From positions 62,001-126,000 of the forward strand of contig JADZEX010000020.1 of NCBI GenBank assembly GCA_020850355.1: a DNA stretch of 64,000 bases, given 5' to 3'. A program made the position numbers and the translations under genes. Below, in pieces: positions 53,488 to 61,507 of this stretch; the stretch's first letter is position 1; the number at the start of each line of letters is the position of its first letter. The notes below the pieces were generated by a model. The model was not told the DNA's origin. It was given only the letters and a program-made list of their open reading frames with translations, and did no database searches. The stretch comes from Fimbriimonadaceae bacterium (GTDB lineage: Bacteria; Armatimonadota; UBA10988).

Positions 53488-54921
53488 ATGGCTACGAAAT
53501 ACATCGTTGAGCCGGTGACCCGCATCGAAGGCCACGCCAAGATCACGTGCGTGGTCGACGACGCCGGCAAGGTCGACCACGCGCGGTTCCATGTGGTCGA
53601 GTTCCGCGGCTTCGAGAAGTTCTGCGAGGGCCGGCACTTCAGCGAGATGCCCACCCTGACCGAGCGGATCTGCGGGATCTGCCCGGTCAGCCACCACCTC
53701 GCCAGCGCCAAGGCCATCGACCGCCTGGCCGGCGTCCAGCCGACCCGCACCGCCGCGCTGCTGCGCGAGCTGATGCACATGGGGCAGGTGGCGCAGTCGC
53801 ACGCGCTGAGCTTCTTCCACCTCTCGTCGCCCGACCTGCTGCTGGGGCCCGACAGCGACCCGGCGCTGCGCAACGTGGTGGGCATCGTGCAGGCCTTCCC
53901 CGAGGTCGGTCTGCGCGCCGTCAAGATGCGCAAGTGGGGTCAGGAGGTGATCGCCGCCATCGGCGGACGCAAGATCCACCCGAACTGCGCCGTCCCGGGC
54001 GGCATGGCCGCGGGGATCTCGAAGGATGTCGGGCGCGACTTGCTGGCCGAGGCCGAGACGCATCTCGCCACCGCGATGATCGGGCTCGACCTGCTGCTCG
54101 GTTGGGTCAAGAAGAACCCGGAGGTGGTCGCCCGCTTCGCCGTCTTCTCGAGCTACTACGGCGGGTTGGTCAACCCCGCGGGCGGGCTGGAGCTGTATGA
54201 CGGCAACTTCCGGATCAGCGACCCGCAGGGCCAGCCGGTGGTCGACCAGTTCGACACCCAGAAGTACCTCGACATCATCGGCGAGCGGGTCGAGAGCTGG
54301 ACGACGCTGAAGTTCCCGTACTACAAGCCGGCCGGGTACCCCGACGGGGCCTACCGCGTCGGACCGCTCGGGCGCCTCAACAACATCTCGCACATCCCGA
54401 CGCCGCGGGCGCAGGAGCAGTTCGAGAAGTACAAGGCCGCCGGCAACGAACACGGCGTCGTGGAAGGCACTCTGTTCTACCACTACGCCCGCCTGATCGA
54501 GGCCATCTACGCCATCGAGCGGGCGCAGCAGATCCTGGCCGACGACGAGGTCTACGGCCCCGATCTGATGGCCCCGACCACCGGTCAGCTCAACCCGCGC
54601 GGCGTCGGCGTGATCGAAGCCCCGCGCGGCACGCTCTGGCATGACTACACCATCGACGAGAACGGCGCGTTGACCAACGTCAACCTGATCGTCAGCACCG
54701 GGCAGAACAACCCGGCGATGTGCAAGTCGGTCGAGCTGGTGGCTCAGGAGTTCGTCGACGGCTCCAACGTCACCGAGGGCATGCTGAACCGCCTCGAGAT
54801 GGCCATCCGCGCCCACGACCCGTGCCTCAGTTGTTCGACCCACGCCATCGGCCAGATGCCCTTGCTGGTCGAACTGGTGGATCGCCACGGCACGCTGTTG
54901 CAGCGGATCGAACGCCACTAG
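53488..54921 (+). CDS. hoxH: [NiFe] hydrogenase large subunit, HoxH-like
   Basis: 477 residues from ATG 53488 (GGAGGG seven bases upstream); a start 15 bases earlier lacks a site. It holds the NiFe(CN)2CO centre. L1 motif RICGICPVSHH with Cys62 and Cys65, L2 motif DPCLSCSTH with Cys446 and Cys449, plus EPVTRIEGHAKI at the N-terminus. The L1 form RICGICPVSHH is typical of group 3 enzymes. Processing after His452 would remove a 25-residue tail beginning AIGQMPLL. The protease for this is encoded at 55037. Catalyses reversible H2 oxidation. Confidence 0.96.
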   Translation: MATKYIVEPVTRIEGHAKITCVVDDAGKVDHARFHVVEFRGFEKFCEGRHFSEMPTLTERICGICPVSHHLASAKAIDRLAGVQPTRTAALLRELMHMGQVAQSHALSFFHLSSPDLLLGPDSDPALRNVVGIVQAFPEVGLRAVKMRKWGQEVIAAIGGRKIHPNCAVPGGMAAGISKDVGRDLLAEAETHLATAMIGLDLLLGWVKKNPEVVARFAVFSSYYGGLVNPAGGLELYDGNFRISDPQGQPVVDQFDTQKYLDIIGERVESWTTLKFPYYKPAGYPDGAYRVGPLGRLNNISHIPTPRAQEQFEKYKAAGNEHGVVEGTLFYHYARLIEAIYAIERAQQILADDEVYGPDLMAPTTGQLNPRGVGVIEAPRGTLWHDYTIDENGALTNVNLIVSTGQNNPAMCKSVELVAQEFVDGSNVTEGMLNRLEMAIRAHDPCLSCSTHAIGQMPLLVELVDRHGTLLQRIERH

Positions 54922-54941
54922 GCCCCGCCCCGTGGTGCCCC

Positions 54942-54970
54942 TTGGCGGGCGCTGCGGGATCGGGTAGACT
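54942..54970 (+). promoter_or_regulatory. Candidate promoter for the maturation genes
   Basis: TTGGCG (54942-54947), 17-base spacer, TAGACT (54965-54970), 67 bases before the endopeptidase ATG. It overlaps the region of a hairpin at 54975, so only one of the two may function as described. Confidence 0.4.
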
Positions 54971-54974
54971 GTCA

Positions 54975-55010
54975 CCAGCCAGCGGGCAACCGCTGGCTGG
55001 TCTGTTGTCT
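54975..55010 (+). terminator. Hairpin with GCAA tetraloop after hoxH
   Basis: Perfect 11-bp stem (54975-54985, 54990-55000) closed by a GNRA-type GCAA loop, followed by TCTGTTGTCT. It is either the terminator (possibly partial) of the structural operon or a stabilising stem. It would reduce expression of the downstream maturation genes relative to the structural ones. Confidence 0.6.
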
Positions 55011-55036
55011 CGACCCGCCTGGCGAACGCTCAACCC

Positions 55037-55534
55037 ATGCGCTACCTGATCATCGGCTACGGCAATCCGAGCCGCGAGGATGATGGCGTCGGCCATTACG
55101 TCGTGAATCGGCTCAACGAACGCTTCGGGCTGCCTGGCGTGGACCTGCTCGGCGAACCGCGCGGCGACGGCGGCGACACCGCTCAGGTCGGGCCGCACGC
55201 CGTCCGCACGCTCTGGTTGCAGCAGCTCGATGTCGCGCTGGCCGAGGAGATCGCCGAGTATGACCGCGTCTGGTTCATCGACGCCCACGTCGAGGGGCCG
55301 CCGGAGATCGAAGTCGAAGTCGGCGACGGCCACCACATCGGCGTGACCTCGCACGTCGCCACGCCGGAGACCCTGGTGGCCCTGGCCGGGGCGCTCTACG
55401 GGCGGCGTCCACCAGCGGTGCGGTGCAGCTTGCTGGGGCACCGCTTCGACTTCGCGGCGCAGCTTAGCCCGCCGGTGCAGGCCGCCGCCGAGGCCCTCGC
55501 GGCGCGTCTCGCCGCGGAGCTCGCCGGTGCATGA
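55037..55534 (+). CDS. [NiFe] hydrogenase maturation endopeptidase (HyaD/HoxW family)
   Basis: 165 residues. N-terminal GYGNPSREDDGVGHYV is the M52 family signature, with the nickel-sensing acidic residue in REDDG. The second acidic ligand is in FIDAHVEG and the His in the TSHVATPETL segment. It trims the C-terminal tail of HoxH after nickel insertion. Length is normal for the family. It starts 115 bases after hoxH behind a hairpin, and overlaps hypA by 8 bases. Confidence 0.94.
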   Translation: MRYLIIGYGNPSREDDGVGHYVVNRLNERFGLPGVDLLGEPRGDGGDTAQVGPHAVRTLWLQQLDVALAEEIAEYDRVWFIDAHVEGPPEIEVEVGDGHHIGVTSHVATPETLVALAGALYGRRPPAVRCSLLGHRFDFAAQLSPPVQAAAEALAARLAAELAGA

Positions 55535-55904
55535 GGTCAGCCTGGCGGAGCAGTTGATCGGTCCGGTGCTGGCGGCGGCCGCGCAGTACGGCGGCGAGCG
55601 CGTCACGGCGGTCACGGTCCGGGCAGGAGCCTTGCAGCAAATCGTACCGGGGAGCCTGGCGCTCGCCTTCGAGGCGGTCGCGCTGGGCACCTTGGCGGAG
55701 GGCGCCACGCTGACGGTGGAGACGGTGCCGGTGACGGCCCGTTGTCGCCGCTGCGACGCGGAGTTCGAGGTCGAGGCGTTCTGTTTCCTGTGTCCCACCT
55801 GCGGCGTTGCCGACGTCGCCACGCTCACCGGGAACGAACTGCTTCTGGCCAGCCTGGAGCTGGAACCATGCGAGTCGACGTCGTCCACAACGTCACCAAG
55901 CTGA
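55527..55904 (+). CDS. hypA: Hydrogenase nickel incorporation protein HypA
   Basis: 125 residues from GTG 55527; this start gives MHEVSLAEQL, whose His2 and Glu3 are the invariant nickel-binding residues, so it is firmly chosen. The zinc site has two CxxC pairs with correct spacing, Cys73/Cys76 (CRRC) and Cys89/Cys92 (CPTC), plus an extra Cys86. With HypB it delivers Ni to HoxH. It overlaps both neighbours: 8 bases with the endopeptidase and 37 bases with hypB. Confidence 0.96.
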   Translation: MHEVSLAEQLIGPVLAAAAQYGGERVTAVTVRAGALQQIVPGSLALAFEAVALGTLAEGATLTVETVPVTARCRRCDAEFEVEAFCFLCPTCGVADVATLTGNELLLASLELEPCESTSSTTSPS

Positions 55905-56530
55905 ATGACGCGATGGCGCAGCAGATCCGTGAGACACTGCGCGAGAAGCGGATCTTCTGCCTCAACCTGATCTCCTCGCCGGGCTCCGGCAAGACCACCA
56001 TCCTCGAACGGACTCTCGACCACCTGCGCGACGAGTTGCGCTGCGCGGTGATCGTCGGCGACCTGGCAACCTCGATCGACGCGTACCGTATGGCGGAGTA
56101 TGCGCCGACGATTCAGATCAACACCGACGGCGGATGCCACCTCGACGCCGCGATGGTCAGCACGGCGCTGGAGTCGCTGAAGCTCGACGAGCTCGACGTG
56201 CTGTTCATCGAGAACGTCGGCAATCTGGTCTGCCCGGTCGGTTTCGACCTCGGACAGGACGTCAAGGTCGGTATCCTGTCAGTCACCGAGGGCGAGGACA
56301 AGGTCGCCAAGTACCCGCGGATCTGGCGTGAGGCGAGCATCGTGCTGCTCAACAAGATCGACCTGGCGCCGTTCGTGTTCTTCAACCGCACCAAGTTCTA
56401 CGCCGACCTGGAACAGGTCAACGCGCTGCTGCCGGTGATCGAGATGTCGGCCACCAAGGGCGATGGGGTCTCCCGCTTCTGCGACTGGATCCTCCGCGAA
56501 CGCGAGGACCGGCTGGCGATTCGGCGGTAG
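55868..56530 (+). CDS. hypB: Hydrogenase nickel incorporation GTPase HypB
   Basis: 220 residues from ATG 55868, inside the end of hypA. SIMIBI GTPase with P-loop SSPGSGKTT at 36-44, switch-region GDLATSIDAYR, the metal-binding GGCHLDA, VLFIENVGNLVCP and NKID for guanine specificity. It lacks the N-terminal CxxC-type high-affinity site and the His-rich stretch found in some relatives, so it probably only delivers nickel and does not store it. Last gene of the hydrogenase locus. A 121-base gap precedes the next gene. Confidence 0.96.
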   Translation: MRVDVVHNVTKLNDAMAQQIRETLREKRIFCLNLISSPGSGKTTILERTLDHLRDELRCAVIVGDLATSIDAYRMAEYAPTIQINTDGGCHLDAAMVSTALESLKLDELDVLFIENVGNLVCPVGFDLGQDVKVGILSVTEGEDKVAKYPRIWREASIVLLNKIDLAPFVFFNRTKFYADLEQVNALLPVIEMSATKGDGVSRFCDWILREREDRLAIRR

Positions 56531-56651
56531 CGGCAACCGGTGGCGGGATGGTCGCGGCGGCCGTCCGCTGCCGCAGCCCGCGGCACTCAGCGCAGTGCCC
56601 CAAAGCCAGGACTCACCCGTGCCACGGCCAAAGTGCCGCCGGGACACTTCG

Positions 56652-58721
56652 ATGCCAAGCCCGCTGCTGCTGTCGTTGCTGCTCGTTAGCCTGGGCGCCG
56701 GGCCGCGTTGGCCGGGGGCCACCGCGCTGGTGGTGAAGCCCGAGAACAGCTACAACAGCTACGACTTCACCATCGCCGCGGCGCTCTTGAGCCGAGGCTG
56801 GACCGTCACCGACGGCCCGCCCGACGAGCTGACCGATCCCGCGCGGCTGGCGCGCTACGATCTGGTGGTGACCAACCTCAAGCGGTCCTTCACGCCGGCG
56901 CAGGTGGCCGGGCTGACCGCTTACGTCACCGCGGGCGGCGGCTGGTACGGCAACTGGGGCGGCCCGATGGCCTGCCCGGAGTTGCTGGCGCTGTGCGGCC
57001 TGCGCCGTGCGCGGAGCGTCTACCTGCACGAACTCGTCTTCAGCGAGTCGCCGCTGACGGCCGGTCTGGTCGCACCGCGGTGGGCGTTCCCGGCCTTCGC
57101 CGGGCACCTCAAGCTGGACGCCAAGGGCAGCGAGATGGTGGCCTTCGACCAGGTCGCCGGCACGCTGGTGGCGCGGGACGTCGCCGGCAACTGCCTCGGC
57201 ACCGTCCAGCAGGTCGGTCAGGGCCGGGCCGCCGTGCTGGGGTTCTGCCCCTCCAACTACCGCTTCCTGACCGACGACAGCGCCCAGGCCGCCGCTGTGC
57301 TCGACAACCTGCTGTCCTGGTTGCTGCCCGCCGGGCCCCGTCCGCAGCCGTTGCCCAGCACGGTGCGGGTCTGCCTGCCGCGCGGCGCGGTGGTCACCGG
57401 GTTGGCGGTGGACGGCCGGCGGCTGACCGCTCCGGGGGTCCAGGTCGTCGGCTCGTTGGCGACGGTGACTGTCCCGCTGGGTGACCTGGCCGTCGACCAG
57501 ACCGCGACGATCCGGCTTGATGCCGCCTGGCCGCGCACCGGTCGGCAGATCGAGCGCTGGATCCACGACCCCTCCGCCTGCGCCTTCACGGCCTTCGATC
57601 CGCCCCAGGCCGCCGACTTCCTGGCCACGCTCCACGCCACGGTCAGCCAGCCGTTGCTACGCTACGAGGGCGGCGGCCTGAACTGCCGGCTGGGGATTCC
57701 CGGCGACCGGCCGCGAGGCCGCTGCACGACCTACCCAGGCGACCTCTTTGCCGACTACGTCAACGCCTGCCACGCCCGCGGCATTCAGGTGGTAGGCGGG
57801 CTGTACCTCGACTGGAAGCGCTTCGAGACGCACCTCAAGGACGCGCCGCTGCGAGTTGCCGCGGACCGGGCGGCACCTGTCGCCAAGGTCGGGGCGCCCG
57901 TCTGCCCGCTCGGCGACGGCGTCTGGGAGCACAACCTGGGCATCGTGCGGCACCTGCTGGCGAGCTACCCCGACCTCGACGGCGTGATTCTCGACGACAA
58001 CTTCGAGTTTGACCAGCACCCGTGCTACTGCGCCGCTTGCCTGGCCAAGTTCGCGGCCTGGTGTGCCGCCGATCCGAACCGCCGCGAGGCGCTCCCGGCA
58101 GCCGGCGACCCGGCCTGGCGGAGCTTCTGGGTCGAGCGCAAGCTGGCCTTCTGTCGGGCCGTCCGCGAACTCTGCGCGGCCCGCGGCAAGCCGGTCGGTG
58201 GCTGGACCCAGCAGCGCGGCCCGCTGGCCTTGCGGGGCGTCTTCGACTTCGCGGGCGACATGGTCTACCTCGAACCCCCGCGCAGCGTGGCGCCGCTCTG
58301 GCCGCAACTCGGCGACTTCCCAGTGACGACTTTGCTGTGGGGCATGAACCGCCAGCCGGCCGGCCTGGCGGCGGACCTGCGCGAAGCCATCCAGGCGGGC
58401 AGCAGCGCCGTGGGGTTCTGGATCCAGTTCCGCCGCACCGCTGAAGCCAGCGACAACCCGTGGTCGCTGTCCTGGACCGACGCCGCCGGCTTCACGCTGA
58501 CCCCCGGCTCGCTGGCGGCCATCGAGCGGTCGTTTGGCGAGGCTGAGCAGACCTGGCGGGACTACTACCAGCAGAACCTGATCCAGGGCGACCCACGCTA
58601 CGTCGTCGCCGGAGCGCAGGGCGATGCGACGGGCCTGACCCTGACCGTCCGCCGACAGGGACAGCCCGCGCCACTGCGGGTCGCCGGTGCGGTGGACCTG
58701 ACGGCCTGGTGGCCGCAGTAA
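56652..58721 (+). CDS. Exported glycosidase-like protein with N-terminal GATase-like domain
   Basis: 689 residues from ATG 56652. Short signal peptide (PSPLLLSLLLVSLGAGP). Residues about 25-230: a class-I-glutamine-amidotransferase-like/ThuA-like domain (ALVVKPENSYNSYDFT, RYDLVVTNLKRSFTPAQV, YVTAGGGWYGNWGGPM, GQGRAAVLGFCPSNYRF). From about 330: a TIM-barrel glycosidase-like domain with ARGIQVVGGLYLDWKRF, DLDGVILDDNFEFDQHPCYC with candidate catalytic acids, and TTLLWGMNRQP. The C-terminus has a small beta domain. It resembles GH families acting on plant or algal polymers, but the exact family is unclear. Confidence 0.62.
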   Translation: MPSPLLLSLLLVSLGAGPRWPGATALVVKPENSYNSYDFTIAAALLSRGWTVTDGPPDELTDPARLARYDLVVTNLKRSFTPAQVAGLTAYVTAGGGWYGNWGGPMACPELLALCGLRRARSVYLHELVFSESPLTAGLVAPRWAFPAFAGHLKLDAKGSEMVAFDQVAGTLVARDVAGNCLGTVQQVGQGRAAVLGFCPSNYRFLTDDSAQAAAVLDNLLSWLLPAGPRPQPLPSTVRVCLPRGAVVTGLAVDGRRLTAPGVQVVGSLATVTVPLGDLAVDQTATIRLDAAWPRTGRQIERWIHDPSACAFTAFDPPQAADFLATLHATVSQPLLRYEGGGLNCRLGIPGDRPRGRCTTYPGDLFADYVNACHARGIQVVGGLYLDWKRFETHLKDAPLRVAADRAAPVAKVGAPVCPLGDGVWEHNLGIVRHLLASYPDLDGVILDDNFEFDQHPCYCAACLAKFAAWCAADPNRREALPAAGDPAWRSFWVERKLAFCRAVRELCAARGKPVGGWTQQRGPLALRGVFDFAGDMVYLEPPRSVAPLWPQLGDFPVTTLLWGMNRQPAGLAADLREAIQAGSSAVGFWIQFRRTAEASDNPWSLSWTDAAGFTLTPGSLAAIERSFGEAEQTWRDYYQQNLIQGDPRYVVAGAQGDATGLTLTVRRQGQPAPLRVAGAVDLTAWWPQ

Positions 58722-58736
58722 GCGCTGCACACAGCG

Positions 58737-60317
58737 CTAGCCGTCGGCGAGACGTGTCAGCAGGTAGTCCCGCAGCCGCCGGCCGCGGCCACCGTGCTGG
58801 TGCGCCTGCAGGTCGGTCAGGGCCTGGGTGAAGGCCTGGCGGGCGGCGTCGGCGCGGCCCTGGCCCGCCAGCGCTGCGCCCCGCAGGGCGTGGGCATAGG
58901 CCAGGCGCGGACGGAGCGCCAGGGCCTGCTCAGCGGCTGCCAACTGGCGTGCCAGGTCGGCCTGGCTGGCCCGGTACCCGCCTCCCAACCGGGCGGTCGG
59001 CGCGGCCGCCGCGCCCGCCGCTGAGTCCGGCCGCCCGAGCGACTCGTGGCACTGGGCCACCAGCCGGCTGGTAGCCAGGTGCGTCCGGACGCTGCTGCCG
59101 CCCAGGACAGCGCTGAGCACCGCCACACCCAGCGCCGCGGCGGCGACCAGGCGTGGCGCGCGGGGCGCAGATCCGGGACCAGACGGGCGCACCCGGGCTG
59201 GAGGCCGGTTGCCGGGCGCCAGCCCCATCAAGCGCGCTGCGTCGCGGGCGCGTAGGAAGTGACCGGTGAGGCTCCCCTGTCCGGTCTCCAGCCGCACCTC
59301 GGCACCGAGGAAGCCGCGCCGCATCGTCAGCGCCGCCGGCTGACCCGCGAAGACGCAAGTCCAAGCACCGCTGCGCAGACCAGCCAGGCTGCCGTCGAAC
59401 CAGAGCAGCCGGCGGTGGGTCACCACTGCCCAGACATGCCCCCGGCCCCGCCGCCAGGCCGCCAGATCCCACAGCAGCAACCCCAGCCAGAACAGCAGGG
59501 CCGGCGTGATCGCCGTCGGGCTGCTCGCACCAGCCGCGCGGACCGGCAGGCTGAACAGGCCATACTCCTGCCAGACCAGCAGCGAGTTGAGGCTGAACGC
59601 CCGGCAGAGCAGGTCATCGTGTCCGCAGGGCTCGGCCACCAGCCAGAGCCACGGTCCCGGCACGGGCGACCAGGGCGAGCACAGGACGAGCACCATCCAG
59701 GCCGAGACGGCCAGGTGGCCGGCGGCGGCGCGGTGGGTCAGCCGGCTCACCAGCAGGAGCCCAGCAGTCGGCAGCAGCAACCAGGCCAGCCGGTGGGGAC
59801 CGTCGACGTCGGCCTGGCTGAAGCCCACGCCAACCAACTGCGCCGCCAACGGGAGGGCGTGTGCGAGCAGGCAGCCGCAGATGCAGGCGACGGCCAGGCC
59901 CAGCACCAGCGGGACCGGGGAGTCGTAACCAGGTGGCCGCGCTGTGAAGGACTCCAGGACCTGCTCGTCCGGCTCCAGCCGCGCCTGCACTGCTGGTCTG
60001 AGCACCCGCGCCAGCCGCCGCAAGCGCCGCTGTTCGCTCCCCGAGTTGAGCCCCGCCTCCCGGGCCAGCCCCCAGCCGAGGCAGGTCAGCCCGGCCCAGC
60101 CGCAGCCGCAGGCCGCGAGCAGCAAGGGGTACAGCCAGGGCACCAGGGCACCGCCTCGCGCCGCTGGCGACCCGATCCCGGTCTCCCCAGGGCTGCCAGA
60201 GAGGCCGGCCAGCCACGCCTGGGCGACGGCCAACTGCGCACCCAAGGCCACCAGCACCGCCAGCCAGACAATCGCCTGCAGCCTGTTTGCCGACCGCAAC
60301 GTCGCCCAGTGTAGCAT
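58737..60317 (-). CDS. Polytopic membrane protein with PH-like segment and TPR-like tail
   Basis: 526 residues from ATG 60317 (GGGGAG upstream). I do not recognise the family. About eight hydrophobic helices are visible (LQAIVWLAVLVALGAQLAVAQ, WLYPLLLAACGCGWAGLTCL, VPLVLGLAVACICGCLLAHAL and others). A segment HVWAVVTHRRLLWFDGS resembles the strand pair of bacterial PH domains. After a further helix the C-terminal 110 residues (LARQLAAAEQALALRPRLAY, ALAGQGRADAARQAFTQAL) form a TPR-like hairpin pair. It may sense or scaffold at the membrane. The 279-base intergenic region 60318-60596 upstream holds no other gene that I can support. Confidence 0.6.
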   Translation of the reverse strand: MLHWATLRSANRLQAIVWLAVLVALGAQLAVAQAWLAGLSGSPGETGIGSPAARGGALVPWLYPLLLAACGCGWAGLTCLGWGLAREAGLNSGSEQRRLRRLARVLRPAVQARLEPDEQVLESFTARPPGYDSPVPLVLGLAVACICGCLLAHALPLAAQLVGVGFSQADVDGPHRLAWLLLPTAGLLLVSRLTHRAAAGHLAVSAWMVLVLCSPWSPVPGPWLWLVAEPCGHDDLLCRAFSLNSLLVWQEYGLFSLPVRAAGASSPTAITPALLFWLGLLLWDLAAWRRGRGHVWAVVTHRRLLWFDGSLAGLRSGAWTCVFAGQPAALTMRRGFLGAEVRLETGQGSLTGHFLRARDAARLMGLAPGNRPPARVRPSGPGSAPRAPRLVAAAALGVAVLSAVLGGSSVRTHLATSRLVAQCHESLGRPDSAAGAAAAPTARLGGGYRASQADLARQLAAAEQALALRPRLAYAHALRGAALAGQGRADAARQAFTQALTDLQAHQHGGRGRRLRDYLLTRLADG

Positions 60318-60596
60318 CGGACTCCCCACTGCTGACGGTTTTGTACCACAACATCACAACGTGCCGCAACTCGATCCGTCCACGATCTCAAAGTTGGCGA
60401 CGCGGCACCGCGCCGCAGCCGGGCGGTGGCACCCCGTGAGGTGGCCCCACCGAGGTCCGTGGCCGGCGCCTCGAGCGGCCTGGCCGGCCGTGGCAGGCCC
60501 GACCGGTCCGCAGCACTGGCCGGATGGCGCGTTTTGCCACATGCTAGCCAAAGGGTGGCGGTGGGCCGTTGGGTTCCGTCACCGGGAGGCCACCGG

Positions 60597-60968
60597 ATGC
60601 AACTCGGCGCGTTTTCGGTCAGCCTGGCCGTGCGGGACATCGCGGTCTCGCGGGCCTTCTACGAGCAGTTGGGCTTCGCGGTGATGGCCGGCGAGCAGGC
60701 CCAGGGCTGGCTGATCATGAAGAGCGGCAGCACCGTGATCGGGCTGTTCCAGGGGATGTTTGAGAAGAACCTGCTGACCTTCAACCCGGGCTGGGACGCC
60801 GATGCGCAGGAGCTGCCGGAGTTCCTGGATGTACGGCAGATCCAGGCTCGCCTGCAGGCGGCGGGGGTGGTGCTGGACCAGACGACCGACCCGCACGGCA
60901 ATGGGCCGGCGCACATCACGCTGACCGACCCTGACGGCAACCCGATCCTGATTGACCAGCACGTCTAG
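60597..60968 (+). CDS. VOC-fold (glyoxalase/bleomycin resistance-like) protein
   Basis: 123 residues from ATG 60597 (GGGAGG seven bases upstream). Two beta-alpha-beta-beta-beta modules: [22 protein letters not shown] and [20 protein letters not shown], ending in the common [12 protein letters not shown]. The metal-binding positions of true glyoxalase I are only partly present, so a general VOC enzyme or binding protein is safer. Cytoplasmic. No operon partner: it is divergent from the membrane protein gene and convergent with the next one, 9 bases away. Confidence 0.85.
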   Translation: MQLGAFSVSLAVRDIAVSRAFYEQLGFAVMAGEQAQGWLIMKSGSTVIGLFQGMFEKNLLTFNPGWDADAQELPEFLDVRQIQARLQAAGVVLDQTTDPHGNGPAHITLTDPDGNPILIDQHV

Positions 60969-60977
60969 CCGGGCGGC

Positions 60978-61364
60978 TCAGACCCGCGGCGGTTCGAAGT
61001 GGTGTTCCAGGAACTGGGCGAACGTGGCCACTTCATGATGGTCGATGGGCGCCTCTTCGGGCAGCGGCAGCAGCAGGTCGGTGGCCCAGATGTCGAGGTA
61101 CTCCTCGACTTCGTCGACGTTGTCGAAGCAGGCATTCGGGAACGGCGCCTCGGGTTGCTGGCGTGTCAGCAGCGGGGCGACGCACCAACAGCGGCCGCCG
61201 TTGCCCGACGGGCGCAGGCCGCAGGCCATCACGATCGGATCGGCCTTCTTGGCATCGCAGTCGACCGCCAGCACCGCCAAGACCTGGCCGACCGGCGTCA
61301 GGTAGACCCGACTGTCGACCACCCCGAAGCCACTGTAGTTCGCCGGGAACCACTGCCAATCCAT
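60978..61364 (-). CDS. Small protein of unknown function
   Basis: 128 residues from ATG 61364 (GAGCGAGG upstream); a longer frame to 61466 begins in a low-complexity Arg-rich stretch and is unlikely. I do not recognise it. It has MDWQWFPANYSGFGVVDS at the start, VLAVLAVDCDAKKADPIVMACGLRP, GRCWCVAPLL and an acidic tail (FDNVDEVEEYLDIWATDLLLPLPEEAP), with four cysteines. No signal peptide or membrane helix. The 143-base stretch 61365-61507 upstream has no other gene. Confidence 0.65.
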   Translation of the reverse strand: MDWQWFPANYSGFGVVDSRVYLTPVGQVLAVLAVDCDAKKADPIVMACGLRPSGNGGRCWCVAPLLTRQQPEAPFPNACFDNVDEVEEYLDIWATDLLLPLPEEAPIDHHEVATFAQFLEHHFEPPRV

Positions 61365-61507
61365 GATGCGCCTCGCTCGCCGGGCCGGCCGCCGCGTGGT
61401 CGCACCCCGATCCGGCTGGGAAGTTCGCGCCTCTTGCGTGCCCGCTTCCATCTTAACTACCATCATCGGCAGCGCTGTTCCGCCGGCCGTTATCTGGCGG
61501 TGACAAG

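Noticed and set aside
60369-60596. Small open frames in the gap between the membrane protein and VOC genes
   Set aside because: All are short, Arg/Ala/Gly-rich and without a ribosome site or recognisable motif.
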